Source: Agarivorans sp. Toyoura001 (lineage in GTDB: Bacteria; Pseudomonadota; Gammaproteobacteria; Enterobacterales; Celerinatantimonadaceae). Taken from it: a stretch of 64,000 nt of DNA. The stretch spans positions 91,988 through 155,987 of the forward strand of contig NZ_BJEQ01000011.1 in NCBI RefSeq assembly GCF_005405585.1, in the 5' to 3' direction. Under the pieces are notes generated by a model. It was not told the origin of the DNA, did not search any database, and saw only the letters and a list, made by a program, of their open reading frames with translations. A program made the translations under genes and the position numbers. Of this stretch, positions 51,946-60,469 are shown in pieces (positions within the stretch are counted from its first letter, which is position 1; every line of letters starts with the position of its first letter).

Positions 51946-52932
51946 ATGTCGCGACTGTTGGCCTTTGGTGAAGTATTGGTAGATTGGATCCCTTTGGAAT
52001 TTCAGCGCCAAGGCAAAATCGACATTCCTATCTATGGGCAATATCCAGGTGGAGCTCCCGCCAATGTAGCGGTTGCTGTAGCAGGACTTGGGCAACCTGC
52101 ATACATGTTAGGCCAGCTAGGCGAAGATGCTGCTGGTGTTTACCTTCGAGATTGTTTGCAACAACAACAGGTAAACTGTGACTATTTACTCTGTACATCC
52201 GAACACCCTACGCCAATGGCCTTTGTTAGTTTAGATGCCAGTGGCGAGCGCAGCTTTAGTTTTCATCGTAACAATTCAGCCGATCTAAAACTGTCGTTTA
52301 GTGATTTTCCTCAGCAACTGTTTTCTGGGGCAGGGCTGTTTCATATATGCTCCAATACCCTCACCGAAGCGGCGATTGCTGACACCACTTTACAGGCTAT
52401 TACTGCGGCCAAACAAGGTGGCATGTTAGTCAGTTTTGATGTGAACTTACGTTTAGCGTTGTGGCCAAGCACAGAGCAGCTTATCCCTCGGGTTATGCAG
52501 GCTGCGGCTCTATCAGACATGCTTAAGTTAAGCTTGGAAGAATGGAATTATTTAGCTAAAGGTGTGCAAGTTGACGATCTGGCTAGTCATTTGTTTGCAC
52601 TTGGCGTAAAACTCATTTTACTTACTGATGGGGCTGAGCCCGTGCAACTGTTTAGCGCAAAAGAAACCCTGCAGTTGGCTACACCTAAGGTGGATGTGGT
52701 GGATACTACTGGCGCCGGCGATGCCTTTACTGGAGCCTGGCTAGCGTCACTTATTGAGCAGAGCATTACCGATTCTGCCGCCCTTGAGCACGCCATTTCT
52801 TTAGTTTCTCCCTTAGCGGATGCGCTTAACCATGCGGTGGTTGCTGGCGCGTTAGCGGTAACTAAACGTGGCGCTTGGAGCGCTTTGCCCTCACATCAAG
52901 ATATCCAACAGTTTATTCAACACAAGGAGTAA
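51946..52932 (+). CDS. PfkB-family fructokinase
   Basis: Phosphorylates fructose to fructose-6-phosphate. 328 residues: GEVLVDWIP near the start, YPGGAPANVAVAVAGLG for sugar binding (about 33-49), and the PfkB catalytic block DTTGAGDAFTGAW with the base Asp (about 250-262). Shape and motifs match ScrK-like fructokinases. The downstream AGE isomerase begins 2 bp after the stop. Together they would turn mannose to fructose to F6P. Confidence 0.92.
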   Translation: MSRLLAFGEVLVDWIPLEFQRQGKIDIPIYGQYPGGAPANVAVAVAGLGQPAYMLGQLGEDAAGVYLRDCLQQQQVNCDYLLCTSEHPTPMAFVSLDASGERSFSFHRNNSADLKLSFSDFPQQLFSGAGLFHICSNTLTEAAIADTTLQAITAAKQGGMLVSFDVNLRLALWPSTEQLIPRVMQAAALSDMLKLSLEEWNYLAKGVQVDDLASHLFALGVKLILLTDGAEPVQLFSAKETLQLATPKVDVVDTTGAGDAFTGAWLASLIEQSITDSAALEHAISLVSPLADALNHAVVAGALAVTKRGAWSALPSHQDIQQFIQHKE

Positions 52933-52934
52933 CT

Positions 52935-54119
52935 ATGCTTCCCGTTTTTCGTAGTTCGCAGTTTTTGCAGCAGCATGTTTTAGCGCTTAGCGAATTTTAC
53001 CAAGAGCATGCTATAGACCCGAGTGGTGGCTATTTTCAAGCCTTATTGCCTAGCGGCGAAGCTCAGCATGACAGTGTAAAGCAATTAGTCAGCTCGACTC
53101 GCTTAGCTTACATTTTTGCCCATGTGGGTTTACGTGAACAAAATAAGGCGTTTTTAGACTTAGCTGAACATGGTTTTAGTTATGTAGAAAATCACCATTT
53201 TGACCCTCAACGGCAAGCGTATAACTGGTTGATTGATGGTGATTGCCCAATAGAACAAACTAACTATTGTTATGGCTTAGCGTTTGTCATGCTGATGTAT
53301 TCTGCAGCAGTAAAAGTGGGACGATCAAGCGCTAAGCAACAACTAGCGGCTACTTTTGAACTAATGGAACAGCGTTTTTGGCAGCAGGAGTGGGGATTGT
53401 ATGCCGACGAAGCCAGTGCCGATTGGCAAACGGTAAGTGATTATCGCGGTCAAAATGCCAACATGCATGCATGCGAGGCAATGATTGCTGCGTACGAGGC
53501 TACCCAAGAATCTCGTTATTTACACCGTGCGATTACCATTGCTCAAAATATTTGTTTACGCCAATGCTATTCCACAGATGGCTTAGTTTGGGAGCATTAC
53601 AACCCGCAATGGCAAGTGGATTGGGAGTTCAACCGCAACGACCCTAAAAACCTGTATCGTCCATGGGGTTTTCAACCTGGTCACCAAACTGAGTGGACTA
53701 AATTGCTGGTGATGTTGTCACGTCACCATAGTGCCGATTGGCTATTGCCTTGCGCAGAAAAACTGTTCACGTATGCCATGGAAAAAGCCTGGGATCATCA
53801 ATATGGTGGGCTATATTACGGCTTAGCACCCGATGGTTCGGTATGTGATGACGAAAAATATTTTTGGGTACAGGCGGAGTCTTTCGCAGCTGCGGCATTA
53901 CTGGCCACCGCTACCGGCAAGCAGGCGTATTGGACAGCGTACGACAGTTTATGGAAGTACAGCTGGCAACAGTTTTGTGAGGCTAAACATCAGCCTTGGT
54001 GGCGAGTATTAAGCCGAGAGGGTGAAGTGATGGATCCTCTGATTGCCAGCCCCGGCGCGAAGATTGACTATCATACTATTGGTGCCTGCTTAGAAGTTCT
54101 AAGGGCCATGCAAGCGTAA
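52935..54119 (+). CDS. AGE family sugar epimerase/isomerase, likely mannose isomerase
   Basis: (alpha/alpha)6-barrel protein of 394 residues. Conserved active-site blocks: RLAYIFAHVGLREQNK near 45-60, NANMHACEAMIAAYEATQE near 173-191, FQPGHQTEWTKLL (catalytic His region) near 246-258, KYFWVQAES near 306-314 and DYHTIGACLEVLRA at the end. Those fit YihS/ManI-type isomerases that interconvert mannose and fructose. ATG 52935 has AAGGAG 5-6 nt upstream. The pair with fructokinase supports mannose use; the family also contains GlcNAc epimerases and cellobiose epimerases. Confidence 0.87.
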   Translation: MLPVFRSSQFLQQHVLALSEFYQEHAIDPSGGYFQALLPSGEAQHDSVKQLVSSTRLAYIFAHVGLREQNKAFLDLAEHGFSYVENHHFDPQRQAYNWLIDGDCPIEQTNYCYGLAFVMLMYSAAVKVGRSSAKQQLAATFELMEQRFWQQEWGLYADEASADWQTVSDYRGQNANMHACEAMIAAYEATQESRYLHRAITIAQNICLRQCYSTDGLVWEHYNPQWQVDWEFNRNDPKNLYRPWGFQPGHQTEWTKLLVMLSRHHSADWLLPCAEKLFTYAMEKAWDHQYGGLYYGLAPDGSVCDDEKYFWVQAESFAAAALLATATGKQAYWTAYDSLWKYSWQQFCEAKHQPWWRVLSREGEVMDPLIASPGAKIDYHTIGACLEVLRAMQA

Positions 54120-54303
54120 CGTAGATTGATAAGGTCTAGCATTGAGAGATAAAGAGACGGGTTAAAAAAGACAGTAAAGCACCTGTTTTATTGGTATGTG
54201 CAGGTTTAAACAGGCTATTTTGTTAGCTTGTTTAAGCCACTGTCTATACTTGAGTTTACAGCTAATGACTAAGCAATGATTTGCTTGAATACTGGACTCA
54301 TCT

Positions 54304-55602
54304 TTGGATACTTATTACAGCCTTTGTTACCTTGCCGCCTTAGCCATGTTAATTGCTTATGTGAATAGCCGCATAGGCTCAGTTCAATCCACCATTACAA
54401 TTACCGCCGCGTCTATAGTGTTGTCGCTGTTACTCATATTATTGGGCGAAACCAAGTTGTTTCAGGCCTTCCCCCGGTTGATTGAATCGATCAGTGCGAT
54501 CAATTTTCAAAACTTACTGTTACACGGCATGCTCGGTTTTTTATTGTTTGCTGGTGGTCTTGGCATCAACTTGAAACACTTGGCTGCTCAGCGCACAGAA
54601 ATTGCGGTACTAGCGCTTTTTTCTACTTTAATCTCTAGTTTTTTGGTAGCCAGCTTATTGTGGTGGATTTTGCCTTGGGTAGGCTTACCGCTAGACTTTA
54701 TTTATTGCCTGTTGTTTGGTGCTTTAATTTCTCCTACCGATCCCATCGCTGTCTTGGCTATTGTGAAAAAAATGCAGGCTCCACAGCAAATCTCTATCCA
54801 AGTTGAAGGAGAGTCATTGTTTAACGACGGTTTTGGATTGGTGATGTTTGTCTCGGTATTTGGCATTGCATTTACTCATCAAGAGCTCAGCGGTTCAGCC
54901 ATAGCGTGGCTGTTTTTACATGAAGCTGGCGGTGGCATCGTTTATGGGCTGTTGCTAGGCTTAGCAGCCAACTACTTAATTAAACATACCGATGATGATT
55001 CTTTAGAGCTGCTCGTGAGCTTGTCTATTCCCACTGCAGGTTTTGTATTTGCCGAATACCTTGGTGTGTCTGGCGCTTTAGCCATGGTGGTGGCGGGTAT
55101 CTATATTGGCAACATTACGCGAGAAAAGTACTTCACTCAGGCGAGCAAACAAAGCTTTGATCATCTGTGGCATGTACTAGAGGAGTTTCTCAATAATTTG
55201 CTGTTTTTACTGATTGGTTTGGTGTTGGTTGGCTTTGTTTTTCATATCGAAGATATGTGGTTAATGTTGCTAGCCATTCCTTTGGTATTGTTAAGTCGTT
55301 TGATAAGCGTAGGACTTCCTTTTTTGGGATTCAGTCTGGTTAAGTCTTACAACCCTATGTCGGTCGCTATTCTAACTTGGGGTGGTTTACGTGGCGGCTT
55401 GGCTTTAGCGATGGCGATGTCGGTACCCACGGGAGTGATGATTTTACCGGAGAAGAATATTGATGTGCGAGAGATTATTTTAGTGATGACTTATGCGGTG
55501 GTTGTGTTCTCGATTTTAGTGCAGGGATCCAGCATAGTGCCATTGATCAACCGGGCTAAAAACTTAGAGTTATCGAGAGCGCCAAGTAACAAGGAAAGCT
55601 AA
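54304..55602 (+). CDS. CPA1 family sodium/proton antiporter
   Basis: 432 residues, about 12 membrane helices. The family's ion-binding region is seen as SPTDPIAVLAI (about 141-151) and GESLFNDGFGLVMFV (about 168-182), including the conserved ND; the helix-breaking motif near LTWGGLRGGLALAMAMSVP (about 357-375) is the usual CPA1 block. The start is TTG at 54304, without a strong ribosome site; a later ATG at 54352 would cut into the first helix. Probably pH or Na+ homeostasis in the marine habitat. Confidence 0.9.
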   Translation: MDTYYSLCYLAALAMLIAYVNSRIGSVQSTITITAASIVLSLLLILLGETKLFQAFPRLIESISAINFQNLLLHGMLGFLLFAGGLGINLKHLAAQRTEIAVLALFSTLISSFLVASLLWWILPWVGLPLDFIYCLLFGALISPTDPIAVLAIVKKMQAPQQISIQVEGESLFNDGFGLVMFVSVFGIAFTHQELSGSAIAWLFLHEAGGGIVYGLLLGLAANYLIKHTDDDSLELLVSLSIPTAGFVFAEYLGVSGALAMVVAGIYIGNITREKYFTQASKQSFDHLWHVLEEFLNNLLFLLIGLVLVGFVFHIEDMWLMLLAIPLVLLSRLISVGLPFLGFSLVKSYNPMSVAILTWGGLRGGLALAMAMSVPTGVMILPEKNIDVREIILVMTYAVVVFSILVQGSSIVPLINRAKNLELSRAPSNKES

Positions 55603-55604
55603 TG

Positions 55605-56342
55605 TTAAGGTTTCGCGTGTGCTCCTAAATAGTGCTGCTCAGTGCGTTTAACAAATCCTTCGTCGTGTAGTTGCTGAATAGTGAGTGCCAGTTGTTGAAC
55701 CAGTATAGGATCAACGTTCTTAGAAGCAGCTAAAAATAGTTGATTAGATTCAACCGGGTCACCTACTATCAAAGGCTGCTTTGGGTATTGTTGATTCCAA
55801 TACCAAACCGATTCCGGTGTTCCATTAAACCACGCATCTATTCGGCCACGCTGTAGCATTTCTGCGGCGGCCTTGCCGATTTTAATTTCAACAACTTGGT
55901 CTTTTTTATAGTTCTTATTTTGTAAGATTGTCGCTTGCGCAGAGCCTTGGCCAACCCCTATTTTGTGTACCTGCTCCCTAGCTTGTTGATAGCTATTTAT
56001 GGGTATTTGGGTACTCGCAAAACTACGCTCTAAAGTCATAATGTACGCTACCCAAGTAAAATGTTGCTCTCGGCTAGGTAACAAGGCTAAAGGCATGATG
56101 AACTGGTTATCCCCCTGACTAGCTAACCGTTGAGCGCGCTTCCAAGGAAGGGTTTCAACCTTAACCGTATGCCCTAAGCGGTGAAACGCTTCTAGCACAA
56201 TATCACCCACTATCCCGGCTTGCTGGCTATTAAGCATGGTTAATGGTGGCGCTTCTATACTGTAAATGGTGTAGCTCTCGCTATACGTTTTGGTGTTGAG
56301 CATTAGACATAATGCAATGCAAAAGGCCCATCTATTAAACAT
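55605..56342 (-). CDS. Periplasmic solute-binding protein (SBP_bac_3-like)
   Basis: 245 residues with a signal peptide (end near SYSE, about 22). The bilobed family-3 binding fold is suggested by YTIYSIEAPPLTMLNSQQAGIVGDIVLEAFHRLG near 24-57 and ...HKIGVGQGSAQATIL...AAAEMLQRGRIDAWFNGTPESVWYW. No transporter partners lie nearby, a frequent situation for amino-acid binding-like orphans in Alteromonadales. Convergent with the antiporter gene (2 bp apart). Confidence 0.85.
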   Translation of the reverse strand: MFNRWAFCIALCLMLNTKTYSESYTIYSIEAPPLTMLNSQQAGIVGDIVLEAFHRLGHTVKVETLPWKRAQRLASQGDNQFIMPLALLPSREQHFTWVAYIMTLERSFASTQIPINSYQQAREQVHKIGVGQGSAQATILQNKNYKKDQVVEIKIGKAAAEMLQRGRIDAWFNGTPESVWYWNQQYPKQPLIVGDPVESNQLFLAASKNVDPILVQQLALTIQQLHDEGFVKRTEQHYLGAHAKP

Positions 56343-56585
56343 GTAATGAAACCTCCTATAGAGTGATCTATTACTTGTTTAAAAGTAGACTATGCTAGTA
56401 AAAACAGCGAGTTAATAAGCAGGTTTAGAAAGGCAACAGTACTTTTATCTACGCGCTCATTTAGAGGTTTTTTAATGGCTTAACATCGCTGTTTATCTGC
56501 GTGGGTGGCTATCTTTAATACTTGCTACTCGGTAAAGTAAGTGGTTATTTTTTGCTAATCTTAGTCATAAAACAGGATGTTATTG

Positions 56586-58349
56586 ATGATTAAATATGGA
56601 CGTTTGATACTGCTGGCAGCCTTGCTGCAAGCTTGTTCTGCGCAGAGAGTGGTTCCCGACAATGCCATTGATGACTCATGGACCACCAAGCAGTTAGAAG
56701 ATCGACGTTGGCGAGCAGCCGATGAGCTGGATCAAGATTACCTAAAACTAGCATCAGAATCTAAATTACCTCATCAACTGGCGTCGGTAAAAGTTGTTGG
56801 CTCAAGCACTGATGAAGCTATTCAAAGTTTGGCTGTAAAAATCCACTTAATTGAACAGGCAGAGCACAGCCTAGATTTAGCTTATTACATTTATACACCT
56901 GACCTATCTGGTGATGCGATACTTGGTGCACTTTGTGAAGCGGTTAAGCGTGGCGTAGATGTACGTATTATGGTTGATAGTTTAGGCTCGCTAAGCATGG
57001 AGCACGGTGACCTCAAAGGTTTGATTGAATGTGCTAAAAAGGCGGGCTTTGTTAAAGCGCGAAATGGCGAAGTTACCAATAACAGAGCACGAGTGCAGGC
57101 GGTAGTGTTTAACGCGCTTACGCAGTCTGGTTCAAATGCTAACCGCCGTTCACACGATAAGCTGCTGGTGGTCGACGGCGCTTATCCAGAAAAAGCGTGG
57201 ATAATGACGGGAGGCCGCAATATCTCTTTGCATTACTACGGATTGGATCACCACGGTGAGCCAGACCCTAACGCATTTAAGGATCTAGAGGTGTTAATAA
57301 GGCCAGAACCTGATGCAGATAGAAAAAGCTCACCTGCCCAGCTGACTGAATACTACTATTCGGTATTGTTCTCAAAACCCGGTAATAAAAAGCTATCCAC
57401 TGTTTTCCCCTATACCGAACGCATGCAAATATCCTTAGACAGCCTAGCTGAGTTAAAGGCTTCTGCTGCGTTTGCCAATGCGTATCTATCAGTAGCGTCT
57501 TATTTGCAACAAGGTTTCTCGCCCTCAACGACCCGTTTTGCTCATGAATTGGATAATCTTAATGCTACTGATTTAGTGAAGCACTACAGCACCAACAAAA
57601 AAGCCAACGCTAACTCTATTAGTGGCATTTTGGCGCGAACCGCTTATGGCGACAATGATCTAAAATCCATCCGCGTTGTATCGCCGTATTTGTTTTTGCA
57701 ATCAGACTTGTTCAAAGACGAAGGTGTATTGGAAAAAGACCTTAATACCACGCTGGCGTGGTTAGAAAAAGATCCGGAAAGAAAGATTGAGATTATTACC
57801 AATTCTGTATTGACCAGCGACAATTTCTTCACCCAAGCGGTGATTGATATGCATACGGTTCCGTCGATGTTAATGAGTAAGGAAATGGTAGAGCTGTGGC
57901 TGGAGTCAGATTTAGCAAAGCATGAACAAAACCCTGACTTTATCGCTTCTAAAGAGTGGCAGGCATTGGTTAATCATCCCCGTATTTTCTTCTATCAGCT
58001 GGGTAGGGCAGATGCTGCCGCGCTAGGGGGAGAAACCTACTACGGTAAACTTCATGCAAAATTTATTGTGGTCGATAATTTTGCTTTTGTAGGCACCACC
58101 AACTTAGATTTTCGCTCATTGTTATATAACAACGAAGTGGGCTTTTTCTTCGAAGGTTCTGGTATCGTAAATAGACTTAATCAAGAGTTTGATTTACTTA
58201 AATCACAATCGTCTCGTTGGGGCAGTGACGAGTGGTTAGAGATGCGCAATAAGGTAAGAGAGCAGGGCGGAATGAAAGGATACACGTCAGACAGCCAACG
58301 GGGGATATACAAAACCTTGGATAAAACCGGTTTGAAATACCAGTTTTAA
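56586..58349 (+). CDS. Phospholipase D-like lipoprotein
   Basis: 587 residues from ATG 56586 (AGGA 8 nt upstream). Lipobox ALLQAC near residues 13-18. Two HKD motifs give the active site: SHDKLLVVDGAYPEKAWIM near 189-207 and LHAKFIVVDNFAFVGTTNLDFRS near 488-510. This is the cardiolipin-synthase-like branch of the PLD superfamily. It probably acts on phospholipid headgroups in the periplasm or outer membrane. A hairpin terminates it. Confidence 0.9.
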   Translation: MIKYGRLILLAALLQACSAQRVVPDNAIDDSWTTKQLEDRRWRAADELDQDYLKLASESKLPHQLASVKVVGSSTDEAIQSLAVKIHLIEQAEHSLDLAYYIYTPDLSGDAILGALCEAVKRGVDVRIMVDSLGSLSMEHGDLKGLIECAKKAGFVKARNGEVTNNRARVQAVVFNALTQSGSNANRRSHDKLLVVDGAYPEKAWIMTGGRNISLHYYGLDHHGEPDPNAFKDLEVLIRPEPDADRKSSPAQLTEYYYSVLFSKPGNKKLSTVFPYTERMQISLDSLAELKASAAFANAYLSVASYLQQGFSPSTTRFAHELDNLNATDLVKHYSTNKKANANSISGILARTAYGDNDLKSIRVVSPYLFLQSDLFKDEGVLEKDLNTTLAWLEKDPERKIEIITNSVLTSDNFFTQAVIDMHTVPSMLMSKEMVELWLESDLAKHEQNPDFIASKEWQALVNHPRIFFYQLGRADAAALGGETYYGKLHAKFIVVDNFAFVGTTNLDFRSLLYNNEVGFFFEGSGIVNRLNQEFDLLKSQSSRWGSDEWLEMRNKVREQGGMKGYTSDSQRGIYKTLDKTGLKYQF

Positions 58350-58369
58350 CACCCGTTTTAATCATTTAA

Positions 58370-58391
58370 AAAACGGCTCTAGGGCCGTTTT
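58370..58391. terminator. Bidirectional terminator between the PLD and DTGAD-repeat genes
   Basis: AAAACGGC (58370-58377) pairs with GCCGTTTT (58384-58391) around 6 nt, with A and T runs outside, between convergent stops. Confidence 0.8.
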
Positions 58392-58415
58392 AAATTATGT
58401 AATATGGGATTGCTG

Positions 58416-60308
58416 TTAAGGCTGCTTGGTGAGAATAAAGCCACCATCACTGCTTACAACAAAACCATGGCGTAAAAAGTTCTTGCCTAAAATCATGCTG
58501 TAACTGAAGTTCTCGCGGTTTTGTAAGTTAACGCGAACGGTTTCATTCACTTCACCCAATTGCACATTCATTAAGACTACTGGACGAGAGTTAGCTTGCT
58601 CGCCCACGCGCGCCTTAATCACCATTTTGTCCACTACTTCGCGGGTGAACTCTTGACGTAATCCATCGGAATTTTTATAGGTAAAGGTGACCATGGCTTT
58701 GCCGTCTTGTTCAAAGCGCTTGATGTTTTCTGCGTGCATAGAGCTTACATCGGCACCGGTATCTAGTTTTACCGGAATGCTTAAACCTTCTACTGTTGCT
58801 TGCTCTACATATCCCGCACGAATGGCGCTACGCTTATTCAAAATATTAGTGGTGCGGGTATTTACTAATAATGGCCCTTCGACAAACTTCTCACCAATGG
58901 ATAGCATTTCTGGGTCGTCTGCAGATGAAAGCTCTAGCGCTATGTCTGTCTGGCGGCGAGAATTGGCAAAACTTAAGGTAGGTTTAATAACCGGGCGTGT
59001 TACTTCTCCCACGCTTATGTTGCGGTCAATGGCTTGCTCAAATACGTATACTTTACCTTGAACATCGGTAGCCGAAAATGCTGCGATGGGACGTTTCTGG
59101 TCACTGCGTTCCAAGGTTTTTAAGCTTTTCACACGCAGTAGCGAAGTGCTTACCGCAAAAGAAGGTTCAGCCGCTAGCCACACGCCATCTATGTTTATTT
59201 GCTCTTCGGGAGTAATCATAAGTGGGGCTTGCTTTGCCAGCTCTATGGCAGACTGCAACGGTTTATCTGCTAAATGTTCGGCACTTAAGTCGATAAGAAA
59301 ATACTGATTGAGCGCTTCTTTGCCCAAGCGCAGCTCGGTGCTTCGCATAGAGCGGTCGCGCAACACTAACTCGACGTGTTTAGCTTCTTCGCCAAAACTT
59401 ATCGGCATATTGACCATGGGGTGATACTTGTCACCAATTTTGAGTATTTTTAATAGAGGGAGGGTGTAAACCTTGGTTTTTTTATTGCTTGCTACCACCT
59501 CAAAACTTACTTGTTTTTTCTTCGCGTCTATCTCGATATTAGTAGCATTTAAGCTGCTGCGACGATTATTTAAAGACATACTTACTGCAAGTGGTAGCGT
59601 ATCTAAATAGGCGGTTTCTTTAGTGCCGAGTATTTTGGCTAACGGCTCTTGTTGTAAGTAATCGTAACTTGAATCTACCCAGGCTTGCTCCCGTAAGAAG
59701 GTTTTGCCAATTAAAATGGAGTAAGAAAACGCACTGCGGTCAGTTAGGTTTACCGCGGTGTTTACCGTGATGTCGCCAGAAGATAGCGCTAGATCTACTA
59801 CTGGGCGGTAAAGAATACCGTGGTCTCCACGCCCTTGTATGCCGCTTAGGCGAGCCAATGGCCGTTCTAAACTCAATAGTTCGCCAGTTTGCGGATGAAC
59901 TAAATCAAATTTTACAGTGGCGTTTATGTTGCGCTCTGGTGTGTCAAAGCTCTCCAGCCACCATTCTGTATCGGGGTCGCCAAAACGCTCGGCAATCGCT
60001 TTTAACAGCGCTTCACCTTCTAGTTCAGCTAGTGCTGGGTGCTGGCTATGAATACTGATGTTAATAGCATGAATTGAAGTGGTATCTGCTCCCGTATCTA
60101 TCTTTGCGGGAACACCGATTCCCTTGAGTTGTTCTACGTCTGAATAATAGATATTTTCGATACGGCCCATCACCAGTTTGCCATCTAAATGGTAATAAGC
60201 GCCGTTAGGGTAAAAGGGGCTTTGCTCTAGGGGAGTAGCATAAGCGGGCGCTTGCGTAAGCGCGACTGACAGTAGCGTTACTATTGCGCGAAAAATAAAA
60301 TTCATCAT
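58416..60308 (-). CDS. Exported four-repeat retropepsin-like (DTGAD) protein of the RimB/zinc-protease family
   Basis: 630 residues, signal peptide ending near YATP (about 24). Two copies carry the catalytic-type motif: KIDTGADTTSIHA (D71, D75) and KLDTGADVSSMHA (D516, D520). Each ends with a conserved block: RP-V-V...ILIGKTFLREQAWVDSS (168-214) and RPVV...MILGKNFLRHGFVVSS (575-620). Two middle copies repeat that ending without DTGAD: HPMV...RLGKEALNQYFLIDLS (296-342) and RPVI...SIGEKFVEGPLLVNT (438-484). So the chain reads active, dead, dead, active. The family is known cytoplasmically as RimB-like proteins with ATP-grasp RimK; this one is exported and has no rimK neighbour. Function unknown. 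Confidence 0.8.
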   Translation of the reverse strand: MMNFIFRAIVTLLSVALTQAPAYATPLEQSPFYPNGAYYHLDGKLVMGRIENIYYSDVEQLKGIGVPAKIDTGADTTSIHAINISIHSQHPALAELEGEALLKAIAERFGDPDTEWWLESFDTPERNINATVKFDLVHPQTGELLSLERPLARLSGIQGRGDHGILYRPVVDLALSSGDITVNTAVNLTDRSAFSYSILIGKTFLREQAWVDSSYDYLQQEPLAKILGTKETAYLDTLPLAVSMSLNNRRSSLNATNIEIDAKKKQVSFEVVASNKKTKVYTLPLLKILKIGDKYHPMVNMPISFGEEAKHVELVLRDRSMRSTELRLGKEALNQYFLIDLSAEHLADKPLQSAIELAKQAPLMITPEEQINIDGVWLAAEPSFAVSTSLLRVKSLKTLERSDQKRPIAAFSATDVQGKVYVFEQAIDRNISVGEVTRPVIKPTLSFANSRRQTDIALELSSADDPEMLSIGEKFVEGPLLVNTRTTNILNKRSAIRAGYVEQATVEGLSIPVKLDTGADVSSMHAENIKRFEQDGKAMVTFTYKNSDGLRQEFTREVVDKMVIKARVGEQANSRPVVLMNVQLGEVNETVRVNLQNRENFSYSMILGKNFLRHGFVVSSDGGFILTKQP

Positions 60309-60469
60309 TAACCTTTAATTCAATCAAGCTACCCTTTGTTATAGCACTAAATGGCTAAGCGCATCGAGCCAACTTGTTAATAAATTTAACTTATTTTGGA
60401 ATTCGGCTATATAGAGTGGCTTAAACAGATTGAGTTCAAGGGGCTTTATCATCGTGCCATGTCTTTTTC

